A stretch of DNA of 64,000 bases from Halorubrum sp. BV1 (GTDB lineage: Archaea; Halobacteriota; Halobacteria; Halobacteriales; Haloferacaceae), in contig NZ_KN050825.1 in assembly GCF_000746205.1 (NCBI RefSeq), forward strand, positions 62,001 through 126,000, given 5' to 3'. Below are positions 49,567-56,806 of this stretch, in pieces. Position 1 is the first letter of the stretch. Each line of letters begins with the position of its first letter. Below the pieces are notes generated by a model. It had not been told where the DNA came from. It did not search any database and saw nothing but the letters and a program-made list of their open reading frames with translations. The translations under genes were made by a program, and so were the position numbers.

Positions 49567-50250
49567 CTACACGCCGAGCCCGTCGGCCAGCTCGTGGAGC
49601 GTGTCGACGGTCGCGTCGGGGTCGCCGGCGAACGGCTCCCACGGTGTCCCCTTCCGGTCGACCCACGCGGCCTGCATTCCGGCGTGGCTCGCGCCGAGCA
49701 CGTCGAACCACCCCGCGGTGACGTGGACGATCTCGTCGACCGGCGTTCCGGTCCGTGCGGCACCGTGACGGTACACCTCCGCGGCCGGCTTGAACGTCCG
49801 GACCTCGTCGGCGCTTATCGTGTCCTCCACGAGGTCCGCGATGTCGGCGTGGTCGACGAGCGACGCGAGCATCTCCGGGTTCCCGTTCGAGAGGACGTAA
49901 CAGTCGTAGCCGCCGTCGCGCAGCCGCTCGATCCCCTCGCGGACGTCGTCGAACACGTCGAGCTCGTGGTAGACGGCGAGGATCTCGTCGCGTTCTTCGG
50001 TCGAGAGGTCGACGCCGTGGGCGTCGAGCGCGTACTGGAGCGCGTCGCGGTTCATCTCGTAGAAGGGCTGGTACGCGTCGACCTGATTGGCGACGAACGT
50101 GTACGCCAGAGAGCGCGACCGCCAGAGCCGCGAGACGGGCTCCGGGTCGGCGACGCGGTCGGCGAGCGCCTGCTCGGCGGCGTCAACGTCCACGAGCGTG
50201 CTGTACGAGTCGAACGTCACCGTCGACACCCGCTCGGCGTCGAGTCCCAT
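49567..50250 (-). CDS. HAD-family hydrolase (haloacid dehalogenase type II-like)
   Basis: Predicted 227-aa HAD protein. Motif I nucleophile in TVTFDSYSTLVDVDAA, motif II VLSNGNPEM, motif III Lys in VRTFKPAAEVY, motif IV VTAGWFDVLGASHAGM. The order and the FDSYSTL form match L-2-haloacid dehalogenase type II, though many members act on phosphates. TATA-like GCTTAT (minus strand, about 50276-50281) supports a leaderless ATG at 50250. Confidence 0.87.
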   Translation of the reverse strand: MGLDAERVSTVTFDSYSTLVDVDAAEQALADRVADPEPVSRLWRSRSLAYTFVANQVDAYQPFYEMNRDALQYALDAHGVDLSTEERDEILAVYHELDVFDDVREGIERLRDGGYDCYVLSNGNPEMLASLVDHADIADLVEDTISADEVRTFKPAAEVYRHGAARTGTPVDEIVHVTAGWFDVLGASHAGMQAAWVDRKGTPWEPFAGDPDATVDTLHELADGLGV

Positions 50251-50390
50251 GTCACGACGGATCGAGGGGTCCGGGCATAAGCCTCCGGACGGCGGCGATC
50301 CGCGGAGCGACCGCGAGCCCGCGAGCCGCCGGCCGCCGTCGGACGCGCTCGCCCGAGGCTGTTTTAACCCGACGTCGCCTCTCTTATCGC

Positions 50391-51299
50391 ATGACCGACC
50401 ACGCGGACGAGCCGGCCCCGGCCCCGGACCCGCACGAAGACGATACGGACGCGGACATCGGCGCCGGCCCGCACGCCGACGTCGAGGCCGACACCGATGC
50501 CGGCCGCCACGAGTACGACCCGGACGCGGAGCACGCCTTCCCGGACGACCGGCTCAACGAGGTGTTAGACCGAATAGAGTCTGACCCGGAGATCACGGCG
50601 TACTTAGAGGCACAGAACGTCAACCCCGTCGACCGGAAGGGGTACAACGACCACGGCGCGAAACACGTCGAGATCGTGCGCGACCGCGCGCTCCGGCTGT
50701 ACGACCTGTTGAAGGCCGGCGGCGTCGAGTTCAACGGCGCGCTCCAGCAGGGGCTCGACGAGGCCGACGAGGCGGTGATCGTCGCGCTCGCGGCGACGCT
50801 CCACGACATCGGCCACGTCGTCCACCGCCACGACCACCCGTACTACTCGATCCCGCTCGCGGCCGACCTCCTCGACGACTTCCTCACCTCGTTTTACGGC
50901 GTATCTGAGCAGGTCAAGATTACAGCCGAGGTGCTTCACGCGATCTTGTGTCACCACACGGAAGAGCAGCCGCTGACGCGCGAGGCCGGCGTCGTCCGGA
51001 TCGCCGACGGGCTCGACATGGAGCGCGGTCGGTCGCGAGTCCCGTACGAGGAGGGTGGCCGCGGGATAAACACGGTCTCCTCGCAGGCGATCGAGCGCGT
51101 CTCGCTGCGAACGGGCGACGAGACGCCGGCACAGGTCGTGATCCGGATGAACAACGCCGCCGGGGTGTATCAGGTCGACTCGCTGCTCAAAGCGAAGATC
51201 GACGGATCGATGCTCGAAGACCAGATCCGGACGGTGGCCATCAACACGCACCGCGATGGCGACGGCAACGGATCGATCGTCGACCGGATCGAGCTATGA
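50391..51299 (+). CDS. HD-domain phosphohydrolase
   Basis: Predicted 302-aa protein. The acidic first 55 residues are disordered. HD domain: His in NDHGAKHVEIVRDRALRLY, the His-Asp doublet in ATLHDIGHVVHRHDHP, a further His in ILCHHTEEQP, and Asp in RIADGLDMERGRSR. Metal-dependent phosphohydrolase, probably nucleotide- or cyclic-nucleotide-directed; substrate unknown. TATA-like GTTTTAAC at 50361-50368 gives a leaderless start. The stop overlaps the PUA gene start (ATGA). Confidence 0.86.
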   Translation: MTDHADEPAPAPDPHEDDTDADIGAGPHADVEADTDAGRHEYDPDAEHAFPDDRLNEVLDRIESDPEITAYLEAQNVNPVDRKGYNDHGAKHVEIVRDRALRLYDLLKAGGVEFNGALQQGLDEADEAVIVALAATLHDIGHVVHRHDHPYYSIPLAADLLDDFLTSFYGVSEQVKITAEVLHAILCHHTEEQPLTREAGVVRIADGLDMERGRSRVPYEEGGRGINTVSSQAIERVSLRTGDETPAQVVIRMNNAAGVYQVDSLLKAKIDGSMLEDQIRTVAINTHRDGDGNGSIVDRIEL

Positions 51300-51823
51300 C
51301 CGACGCCGAGACGCTCGCCGACCTCCGAACCGGTGCCGACTACCAGTTCGGTGCCGGCGCGGGAGCGGCGCTGTTCCCGCCCGGCGAGACGCTCACCGTC
51401 CGCCGGTCGAGCGGCGGCCGACCGCGACAGGTGCTCGTCGGGGACGTCGACGACACGCCGGGCAGCGCCGCGGGAGAGCGGCTCGTCTCCTACGGGACCG
51501 ACGGCCGGTTCACGCTCGGAGTCGCCGGCGGGCGGCGGCTCCGGTCGGCCTTCGGAGCGCCTCGACACCGAGTTGTCGTGGGGGAGGAGAGCGAGCCGTT
51601 CGTCCGCGAGGGGAAAAACGCCTTCGCGAAGTTCGTCACCGAGGCCGACGACGCGATCCGCCCCGGCGACGAGGTGCTCGTCGTCGACGGGGGCGACGCG
51701 CTGTTCGCCGTCGGTCGCGCGGAGCTGTCGGGCCCCGAGATCGCGGCGTTCGACACCGGTCCCGCGGTGAGCGTCCGGAACGGGGTCGGCCCAGCGAACG
51801 CCGTGGACGACGACGGCCAGTGA
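51296..51823 (+). CDS. PUA-domain protein
   Basis: Predicted 175-aa protein. A C-terminal PUA domain is indicated by HRVVVGEESEPFVREGKNAFAKFV and IRPGDEVLVVDGGDALFAVGRA, as in tRNA-ribosyltransferase and archaeosine enzymes. The N-terminal 80 residues resemble the associated RNA-binding part. No catalytic domain is attached. Coupled to the HD-domain gene, so it may bring an RNA partner to that hydrolase; this is inference. Confidence 0.8.
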   Translation: MTDAETLADLRTGADYQFGAGAGAALFPPGETLTVRRSSGGRPRQVLVGDVDDTPGSAAGERLVSYGTDGRFTLGVAGGRRLRSAFGAPRHRVVVGEESEPFVREGKNAFAKFVTEADDAIRPGDEVLVVDGGDALFAVGRAELSGPEIAAFDTGPAVSVRNGVGPANAVDDDGQ

Positions 51824-51893
51824 CCGCCGGGCGGTCGTCGGGACGCCCCCGCGGAGCCAAACCGCTTTAGGAGCGCCCGCACAAGGGCGGGTA

Positions 51894-52859
51894 ATGGCGA
51901 CGTGCGACGTGTGTGGGGAGTACGAGAACCTCCCGTACCAGTGTAAGCGGTGCGGGCAGACGTTCTGCGCCGAGCACCGCCTCCCGGAGAACCACGACTG
52001 TCCGGGGATCGGGGAGTGGAACGACCCGGGCGGCGTCTTCGACAGCGGGTTCGACGACGGTGTCGACGGGAGAGCCGGGGGAACGGTCGGCGGCGATAGC
52101 GACGGCGGCGTCGTGAGCCGCCTCAAGCGCCGGATCGACCGCGAGACGAGCACCGGCGGGCTCGTGAGCTACGTCCGCGGCAACGCGACGTACGCGATCC
52201 TCGCAACGATGTGGCTCACGTTTCTCGCACAGCAGGTCGCGCTCTTCGTCGGCGGACAGGCGCTCCACAACACCCTGTTCGTGCTCCAGTCGAGCGCCTT
52301 GGGGAACGTGTGGACGGTCGTCACGTCGGTGTTCGCGCACTCGCCGTTCTCGCTTTTCCACATCATCGGAAACAGCGCCGTGATCCTGTTTTTCGGCCCG
52401 CTCGTCGAGCGCGCCGTCGGATCGAAGCGGTTCGTGGCGTTCTTTTTCGTCTCGGGGATACTCGCGGGACTCGGCCACGTCCTCTTCGCGGTCGCGACGG
52501 GAGCGCCGCCGACCGGCGTGCTCGGAGCCAGCGGCGCGGGGTTCGCGATACTCGGCGTGCTCACGGTCTGGCGGCCGAACATGCAGGTGCTTCTGTTCTT
52601 CGTGATCCCGATGAAGATCAAGTACCTGACGTGGGGGATCGCGCTCGTCTCCGCGTTCCTCGTCGTCACGACCGGCGCCGGCGGCGTCGGCGGCATCGCT
52701 CACCTCGCGCACCTGATCGGCTTCGCGATCGGGCTCGCGTTCGGCAAGCGAAACGAGGGGCTGGCCCGCTCCGCCGGCGGCGCGGGCGGCGTGCAGATGG
52801 GCGGCATGCGCGGGCCGGGCGGCCCCGGCGGCCCCGGCGGGCCGGGTGGCCGGTTCTGA
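51894..52859 (+). CDS. Rhomboid intramembrane protease with N-terminal AN1-type zinc finger
   Basis: Predicted 321-aa protein. An AN1-like zinc finger at residues 1-40 (MATCDVCGEYENLPYQCKRC ... HRLPENHDC) precedes an acidic Gly linker and a six-helix rhomboid core. Catalytic Ser in GVLGASGAGFAILG, His in HLAHLIGFAIG, with HIIGNSAVILFFGP for helix 2. The tail is Gly/Pro-rich (GPGGPGGPGGPGG). TATA-like GCTTTAGG at about 51863-51870 fits a leaderless ATG at 51894. The endonuclease V gene begins at the next base after the stop. Confidence 0.9.
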   Translation: MATCDVCGEYENLPYQCKRCGQTFCAEHRLPENHDCPGIGEWNDPGGVFDSGFDDGVDGRAGGTVGGDSDGGVVSRLKRRIDRETSTGGLVSYVRGNATYAILATMWLTFLAQQVALFVGGQALHNTLFVLQSSALGNVWTVVTSVFAHSPFSLFHIIGNSAVILFFGPLVERAVGSKRFVAFFFVSGILAGLGHVLFAVATGAPPTGVLGASGAGFAILGVLTVWRPNMQVLLFFVIPMKIKYLTWGIALVSAFLVVTTGAGGVGGIAHLAHLIGFAIGLAFGKRNEGLARSAGGAGGVQMGGMRGPGGPGGPGGPGGRF

Positions 52860-53780
52860 ATGGATCCGGCGAATCCGGCGTTCCGACCGGACCCCGCCCT
52901 CTCGCGGACCGAGATGGAGTCGCTCCAGCGCGAGATCGCGGCGAGGGCGACGTTCGCGGACGACCACGACCTCACGCCCGGTGCGGTCGCGATAGCGGAG
53001 GCGGCTGACCTGACGAGCGGCCTGCCGCCGGCCGCTCCGGACACCGATTCACCCACCGATCCCGGCTCGATCGGCGCGGCCGACGGTTCCGATGCGGCCG
53101 ACGGTTCCGATGCGGCCGACGGTTCCGATGCGGCCGACCTCCCGATCGTCGTCGGCGTCGATCAGGCGTTCGTCACGGACGACGGTCCGGAGCGCGCCGT
53201 CTCCGCGGCGGTCGCGGTCCGCGACGGGCGGGTTATCGAGTACGCGACCGCGACGACGCCGCTGTCGATTCCGTACATCCCCGGACTGCTCGCGTTCCGC
53301 GAGGGCGAGCCGGTCTGCGCCGCGCTCCGCGCGCTCGACGTCGACCCCGACCTCCTCGTCTGTGACGGGTCGGGACGCATCCACTACCGCGAGGCCGGTC
53401 TCGCGACGCACGTCGGCGTCTTATTCGACGTTCCAAGCGTCGGCGTCGCGAAGAGCCTGCTCTGCGGCGAGCCGGACGACGCCGTCGACGGGCGGCCGGC
53501 CGGATGGCGGACGCCGATCCGCGCCGACGGCGCGGTGGAGACGACCGCGAGCGACACCGCGAGCGATCACGACACTCCGCCCGTGATCGGCCACGCGTTC
53601 CAGTCGCGCCAGTACCCGAACAGCCGCCGCGTGAACCCGCTGTACGTGAGTCCGGGCCACCGCGTGTCCGCCGAGACGGCGGTCGACCTCGTCGAGGCGC
53701 TGTGTGCCGGGTACAAGCTCCCGGAGCCGACGCGGCTCGCCGACGCGGCCGCGGACGCGGCGAAGCGCGGCGACGACTGA
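52860..53780 (+). CDS. nfi: Endonuclease V with repeat-containing insert
   Basis: Predicted 306-aa deoxyinosine-specific endonuclease V (DNA repair of deaminated adenine; also cuts inosine in RNA in some lineages). Metal sites: Asp in VVGVDQAFVTDDG, Glu in PYIPGLLAFREGEP, Asp in LLVCDGSGRIHYREAGLATH, then VGVAKSLLCGEP and NPLYVSPGHRVS. About 55 residues of acidic insert (about 55-95), including three ADGSDA units, separate the N-terminal helix from the first catalytic strand, making it longer than the usual 220-230 aa. The ATG directly abuts the rhomboid stop. Confidence 0.92.
   Translation: MDPANPAFRPDPALSRTEMESLQREIAARATFADDHDLTPGAVAIAEAADLTSGLPPAAPDTDSPTDPGSIGAADGSDAADGSDAADGSDAADLPIVVGVDQAFVTDDGPERAVSAAVAVRDGRVIEYATATTPLSIPYIPGLLAFREGEPVCAALRALDVDPDLLVCDGSGRIHYREAGLATHVGVLFDVPSVGVAKSLLCGEPDDAVDGRPAGWRTPIRADGAVETTASDTASDHDTPPVIGHAFQSRQYPNSRRVNPLYVSPGHRVSAETAVDLVEALCAGYKLPEPTRLADAAADAAKRGDD
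53076..53138 (+). repeat. 18-bp x 3.5 in-frame tandem repeat in nfi
   Basis: Unit GCGGCCGACGGTTCCGAT at 53076-53093, 53094-53111, 53112-53129 and a partial copy to 53138. It encodes repeated ADGSDA in a predicted flexible loop. Confidence 0.88.
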
Positions 53781-53867
53781 CCCAACCGTGTCGAGTTCGA
53801 CACCGACCGCGGCAACGGCGTCGACACGGTCGCTCCATCCGTGCCACCGATTGCCACAGACAGGCGG

Positions 53868-53876
53868 TTTATATAC
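53868..53876 (+). promoter_or_regulatory. TATA box for the small CPNPNC protein
   Basis: TTTATATAC centred about 26 nt before the ATG at 53898; one of the strongest promoter matches here. Confidence 0.6.
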
Positions 53877-53897
53877 TGTGGGCCAAAACAGTGGAGC

Positions 53898-54170
53898 ATG
53901 GGAGACGAGGACACGGACGGCCCGATGTCTACGGAGCAGTTCAGATCGCTGCGGGACGGCCTGGTGCGGCAGAGTTCCGGCGGCGGCACGACCGTCTACA
54001 AGAACGCGGCCGGCGTCGGCTGTCCGAACCCGAACTGCGACCGCGGCGTGTTTCAGACGCTGTTCGTGAGCGACCACGGCTGGCAGCAGATCGGCGCGAC
54101 CCGCGACGGGATCGACCTCTGTGTGGTCAACACCGACTCGAAGCGGCTCGTGTTTATCCACGACGAGTGA
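53898..54170 (+). CDS. Small haloarchaeal protein with CPNPNC motif
   Basis: Predicted 90-aa protein: an N-terminal helix (EQFRSLRDGLVRQSS), GVGCPNPNCDRGVFQTLFV with a Cys pair that may bind metal alone or as a dimer, and a beta-rich end (IDLCVVNTDSKRLVFIHDE). No recognised function; similar short proteins are widespread in haloarchaea. The start is set by the TATA box. Confidence 0.8.
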   Translation: MGDEDTDGPMSTEQFRSLRDGLVRQSSGGGTTVYKNAAGVGCPNPNCDRGVFQTLFVSDHGWQQIGATRDGIDLCVVNTDSKRLVFIHDE

Positions 54171-54221
54171 CCGTCAGCGGCCGATAGACAGGTTTTAGCC
54201 GGGTCGCCGGGCAGACTGTGC

Positions 54222-54989
54222 ATGGTTGAGGCGTTCGCGGTCGCCAGCGGCAAGGGCGGCACGGGGAAGACGACGAGCACGCTCGCCTTGGGTATGGCGC
54301 TCGCCGACGAGTACGACGTGACCGTCGTCGACGCCGACACGGGGATGGCGAACCTGCTCTTTCACACCGGGCTTGACGACGCGACCGTGACGCTTCACGA
54401 CCTGCTCGTCGGGGAGACCGCGACCGGCGTCTCGGAGGCGACCTACGATCGGTTCGGACTCTCCGTCGTGCCCTGCGGCACGTCGCTCGCGGGCTTTTCG
54501 GCGGCCGAGCCGGAGCGCCTCCGGGCGGTCGTCGCCGAACTCGCCGCCGACACCGACGTGCTGCTTCTCGATTCGCCGGCCGCGCTCGGATCGAAGTCGG
54601 CGGTCCTCCCCGTCGTGCTCGCCGACCGCGTCGTGATCGTCGTCGAGCCGACGATCCCCGCGCTCTCCGACGGGCTGAAAGTCCAGGAGTACGCCCGGTC
54701 GTACGGCACCGAGACGGCCGGCGTCCTCTTCAACAAGGTCCGCGAGGGAGCCGCCGACGTGACGGCACAGGCGAGTCGACACTTCGGCGGCCCCGTGCTC
54801 GCGAGCGTCCCCGACAGCGACGTGGTCCGAGCGGCCCGCCGCGCCGGCGAACCCCTCCTCGCGCACGCGCCGGAGAGCGACCCCGCCGCCCGATACCGGC
54901 GCGCAGCCGGACGGCTCGACGTGCGTGAGGGCGACAGCGACGCCGTCGCAGACCGGTTTCGCAGCGCGGTCGTCCCCGACACGCCATGA
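54222..54989 (+). CDS. ParA/MinD-family ATPase
   Basis: Predicted 255-aa deviant Walker A ATPase: AVASGKGGTGKTTSTLALG, VVDADTGMANLLFH, LLLDSPAALGSKSAV. MinD-like proteins position cellular structures; haloarchaea have several paralogues, some placing the archaellum and chemotaxis arrays. No C-terminal amphipathic membrane helix is evident. TATA-like GTTTTAGC (54191-54198) supports the ATG at 54222. It overlaps the next gene by 4 bp, and that partner may be specific to this paralogue. Confidence 0.88.
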   Translation: MVEAFAVASGKGGTGKTTSTLALGMALADEYDVTVVDADTGMANLLFHTGLDDATVTLHDLLVGETATGVSEATYDRFGLSVVPCGTSLAGFSAAEPERLRAVVAELAADTDVLLLDSPAALGSKSAVLPVVLADRVVIVVEPTIPALSDGLKVQEYARSYGTETAGVLFNKVREGAADVTAQASRHFGGPVLASVPDSDVVRAARRAGEPLLAHAPESDPAARYRRAAGRLDVREGDSDAVADRFRSAVVPDTP

Positions 54990-55636
54990 GCGGAGACGCG
55001 TCGCCGACGCTGCGGATTCCGCGGGGGAACCTCCTGCGCTCTCGCGTCGTCTCGGAGATCGGGACGACGCTGTCACGCGCGCTCGACCGCGAGGTGACGG
55101 GCTACGCGACGGTCGTCCCGCAGGAGACGCTGCTTCTGGCCGGCGAGGCGAAGGGCGTCATCACGTTCGACGACGGCGTTCCGGTGTTGGCGTACAACAC
55201 GGTGAGCGACAGCGGCGGAGCCGACGCGCTCGCCGAACTCGCCGTGCCCGGCCCGTACCGCGTCGAGCTGTACGCGGTCGACGCCGACGGGCTGGAGGCC
55301 GCCCACCGAGCGGACGCGCTCCGCGTGACGCCGGGCGCGGTGGCGACCGAACTCGCCGACGACCAGCGGCTCGCCGACCGGACGCGGGCCGCCGCCCCCG
55401 ACGAACGCCTCGTCGACGCCGACGAAGACGACACCGACGCCGTCACGGCGTTCCTCGAAGACGATGACCGGATCGCGGCGATCCGCGAGCAGGCCCGAGC
55501 GGAAGCGGCCGCTCGCGCCGAGGAGTGGGGGATCGGCGACGCGCTCGACGGCTCGGCGGACGGGGACGGATACGACGACCGCATCGACCGCGACAGCTCC
55601 AGCGCGCGCTCGAACGCAACGACGTCCGAGCGGTAG
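54986..55636 (+). CDS. MinD-coupled protein of unknown function
   Basis: Predicted 216-aa acidic protein. The N-terminal 120 residues look like a compact alpha/beta domain (LRIPRGNLLRSRVVSEIGTT, GYATVVPQETLLLAGEAKG, FDDGVPVLAYNTVSD); the rest is helical and acidic. No family recognised. Translationally coupled to the MinD-like gene, suggesting a cargo or regulator. Its TAG stop is followed in the same frame by the next gene, with no conventional start codon between. Confidence 0.75.
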   Translation: MSGDASPTLRIPRGNLLRSRVVSEIGTTLSRALDREVTGYATVVPQETLLLAGEAKGVITFDDGVPVLAYNTVSDSGGADALAELAVPGPYRVELYAVDADGLEAAHRADALRVTPGAVATELADDQRLADRTRAAAPDERLVDADEDDTDAVTAFLEDDDRIAAIREQARAEAAARAEEWGIGDALDGSADGDGYDDRIDRDSSSARSNATTSER

Positions 55637-55666
55637 CGTTTTGCTCCGGACGGCACTACCCCCAGT

Positions 55667-56398
55667 ATCACGGTCTTTCGCCTGCTCGGGCTGACGACGC
55701 CTGCCGACTTCGCCGAGTGGTACGCGGCGAGCCGCGCGTACACGAGTCACGTCGCCGAGGGGATGGGGTTCGACGGTGCCGACGCGCTCGACGGGGCGCG
55801 AATCGCCGCTCGCCTCCGCGAGGACCACACGGCGTTGTCGTCGGAGGCGGCGCGTTCGGTCGCGGCCACGCTGCTCGCTGACGGGGCGTTCTCCGAACCG
55901 TACTGCGAGTGGCTCCCCCTCTGGTACGAACTGGGGTTGATCGCCCCCGTGCGGTACGGCGAGTGGCGGCTGCGTCGGGTGGCCGCGACCGTCGCCGACG
56001 CGGCGGGCGTGACGGTGACCGCCCCGCGATACTCCCGACCGCAGGACGTGATCGTCGACGGTAACGCCGCGCTCGCCGGCGTGTCCGGATTCCGAGCACG
56101 GTTCCTCCTCGCCGACTCGATTATCCACCTCGACTGGTTCGTCCGCGTCGCCGCCGCCGATGGCATCGACGTGCCGAGCACCCTCGTCGAACGGACCCGC
56201 GAGGAGTCGCTGGCCTACTACGGCGGCGACCGGGACCGGCTGTCGCCGACGGTCCGCCGCTTCCAGCGGCACCTGTTTGCCGACGACGCGTGGGTCGCCC
56301 GGGTAAACGATCGGTACGACCTCGACAGCCCGTTGTTCCGCCTCTGGGAGCGACTCCTACGGCGAGAACGGGAGCGGCTCGCCGCCGAGGGCGGGTGA
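55667..56398 (+). CDS. Haloarchaeal helical protein with unclear (non-AUG?) start
   Basis: The frame shows coding-like sequence from about 55667 (ITVFRLLGLTTPADFAEWYA and onward), with almost every third base G or C, yet there is no ATG, GTG or TTG before ATG 55763. Starting at 55763 (211 aa) would cut off a plausible N-terminal helix. An ATC at 55667 lies about 27 nt after a TATA-like TTTTG region near 55639-55643, so a leaderless ATC start is possible; the alternative is continuation from the upstream gene across the single TAG at 55634. The body is helical (LPLWYELGLIAPVRYGEWRL, LFRLWERLLRRERERLAAE). Function unknown. Confidence 0.65.
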   Translation: MTVFRLLGLTTPADFAEWYAASRAYTSHVAEGMGFDGADALDGARIAARLREDHTALSSEAARSVAATLLADGAFSEPYCEWLPLWYELGLIAPVRYGEWRLRRVAATVADAAGVTVTAPRYSRPQDVIVDGNAALAGVSGFRARFLLADSIIHLDWFVRVAAADGIDVPSTLVERTREESLAYYGGDRDRLSPTVRRFQRHLFADDAWVARVNDRYDLDSPLFRLWERLLRRERERLAAEGG

Positions 56399-56806
56399 TC
56401 GGTCCGGTGCTTGGCGACGTGCGTGTGCGACCGCCCGTGGTCTGTCGATGAGCGGATATTCGACCGCTGTCTAGTCACGGTTTCTGTTACAGTCCCTGTA
56501 ACACGTTACTGGTGCGATCGATCGCGCAGAAGGTAAGTATAGGCAATCCCGGCGCGTACCGGAGTGTACGGACCGATCGACGGTTCGTCCCCACCCTCGC
56601 GTTTTCGGCCCTCATTCATCCCTCGGCGGTTGTCAGGATACCGTTCCGGTCCGCGCGACTACGGCTCCGCGTCGACGCTGCCGCTGTCCACCCCGCCGCC
56701 ACTCTATGGCCCTCGCCGAGACTACTCGATTCTGAGTTGTGTTTTATTCAGTGTTGCGCAGGTCGGAAGCTTCATACGTCGGCTCTCGGATCCTCCGGGT
56801 ACACGA
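56399..56806. other. ppsA upstream region (408 bp)
   Basis: Contains a strong inverted repeat (56485-56503), the palindrome GCGATCGATCGC (56514-56525), a TATA-like TAAGTATA (56534-56541) and another TATA-like GTTTTATT (56741-56748). The ppsA frame stays open upstream to a GTG at 56564, but that stretch is basic and Ser/Pro/Arg-rich, unlike haloarchaeal coding sequence. Confidence 0.5.
56485..56503. promoter_or_regulatory. Inverted-repeat operator candidate upstream of ppsA
   Basis: TGTTACAG-TCC-CTGTAACA, exact 8-bp arms with a 3-bp spacer, about 30 bp before a TATA-like TAAGTATA. Probable regulator-binding site for gluconeogenic control; the regulator is unknown and the site does not match the TrmB motif. 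Confidence 0.5.

Noticed and set aside
55634..55636. TAG read as pyrrolysine joining two genes
   Set aside because: No pyl genes are visible, haloarchaea generally lack them, and the sequence just after the TAG looks non-coding.
56564..56806. N-terminal extension of PpsA from GTG 56564
   Set aside because: Basic Ser/Pro/Arg-rich sequence unlike the acidic proteome, and PpsA homologues begin at the MAVLWLEDV segment.
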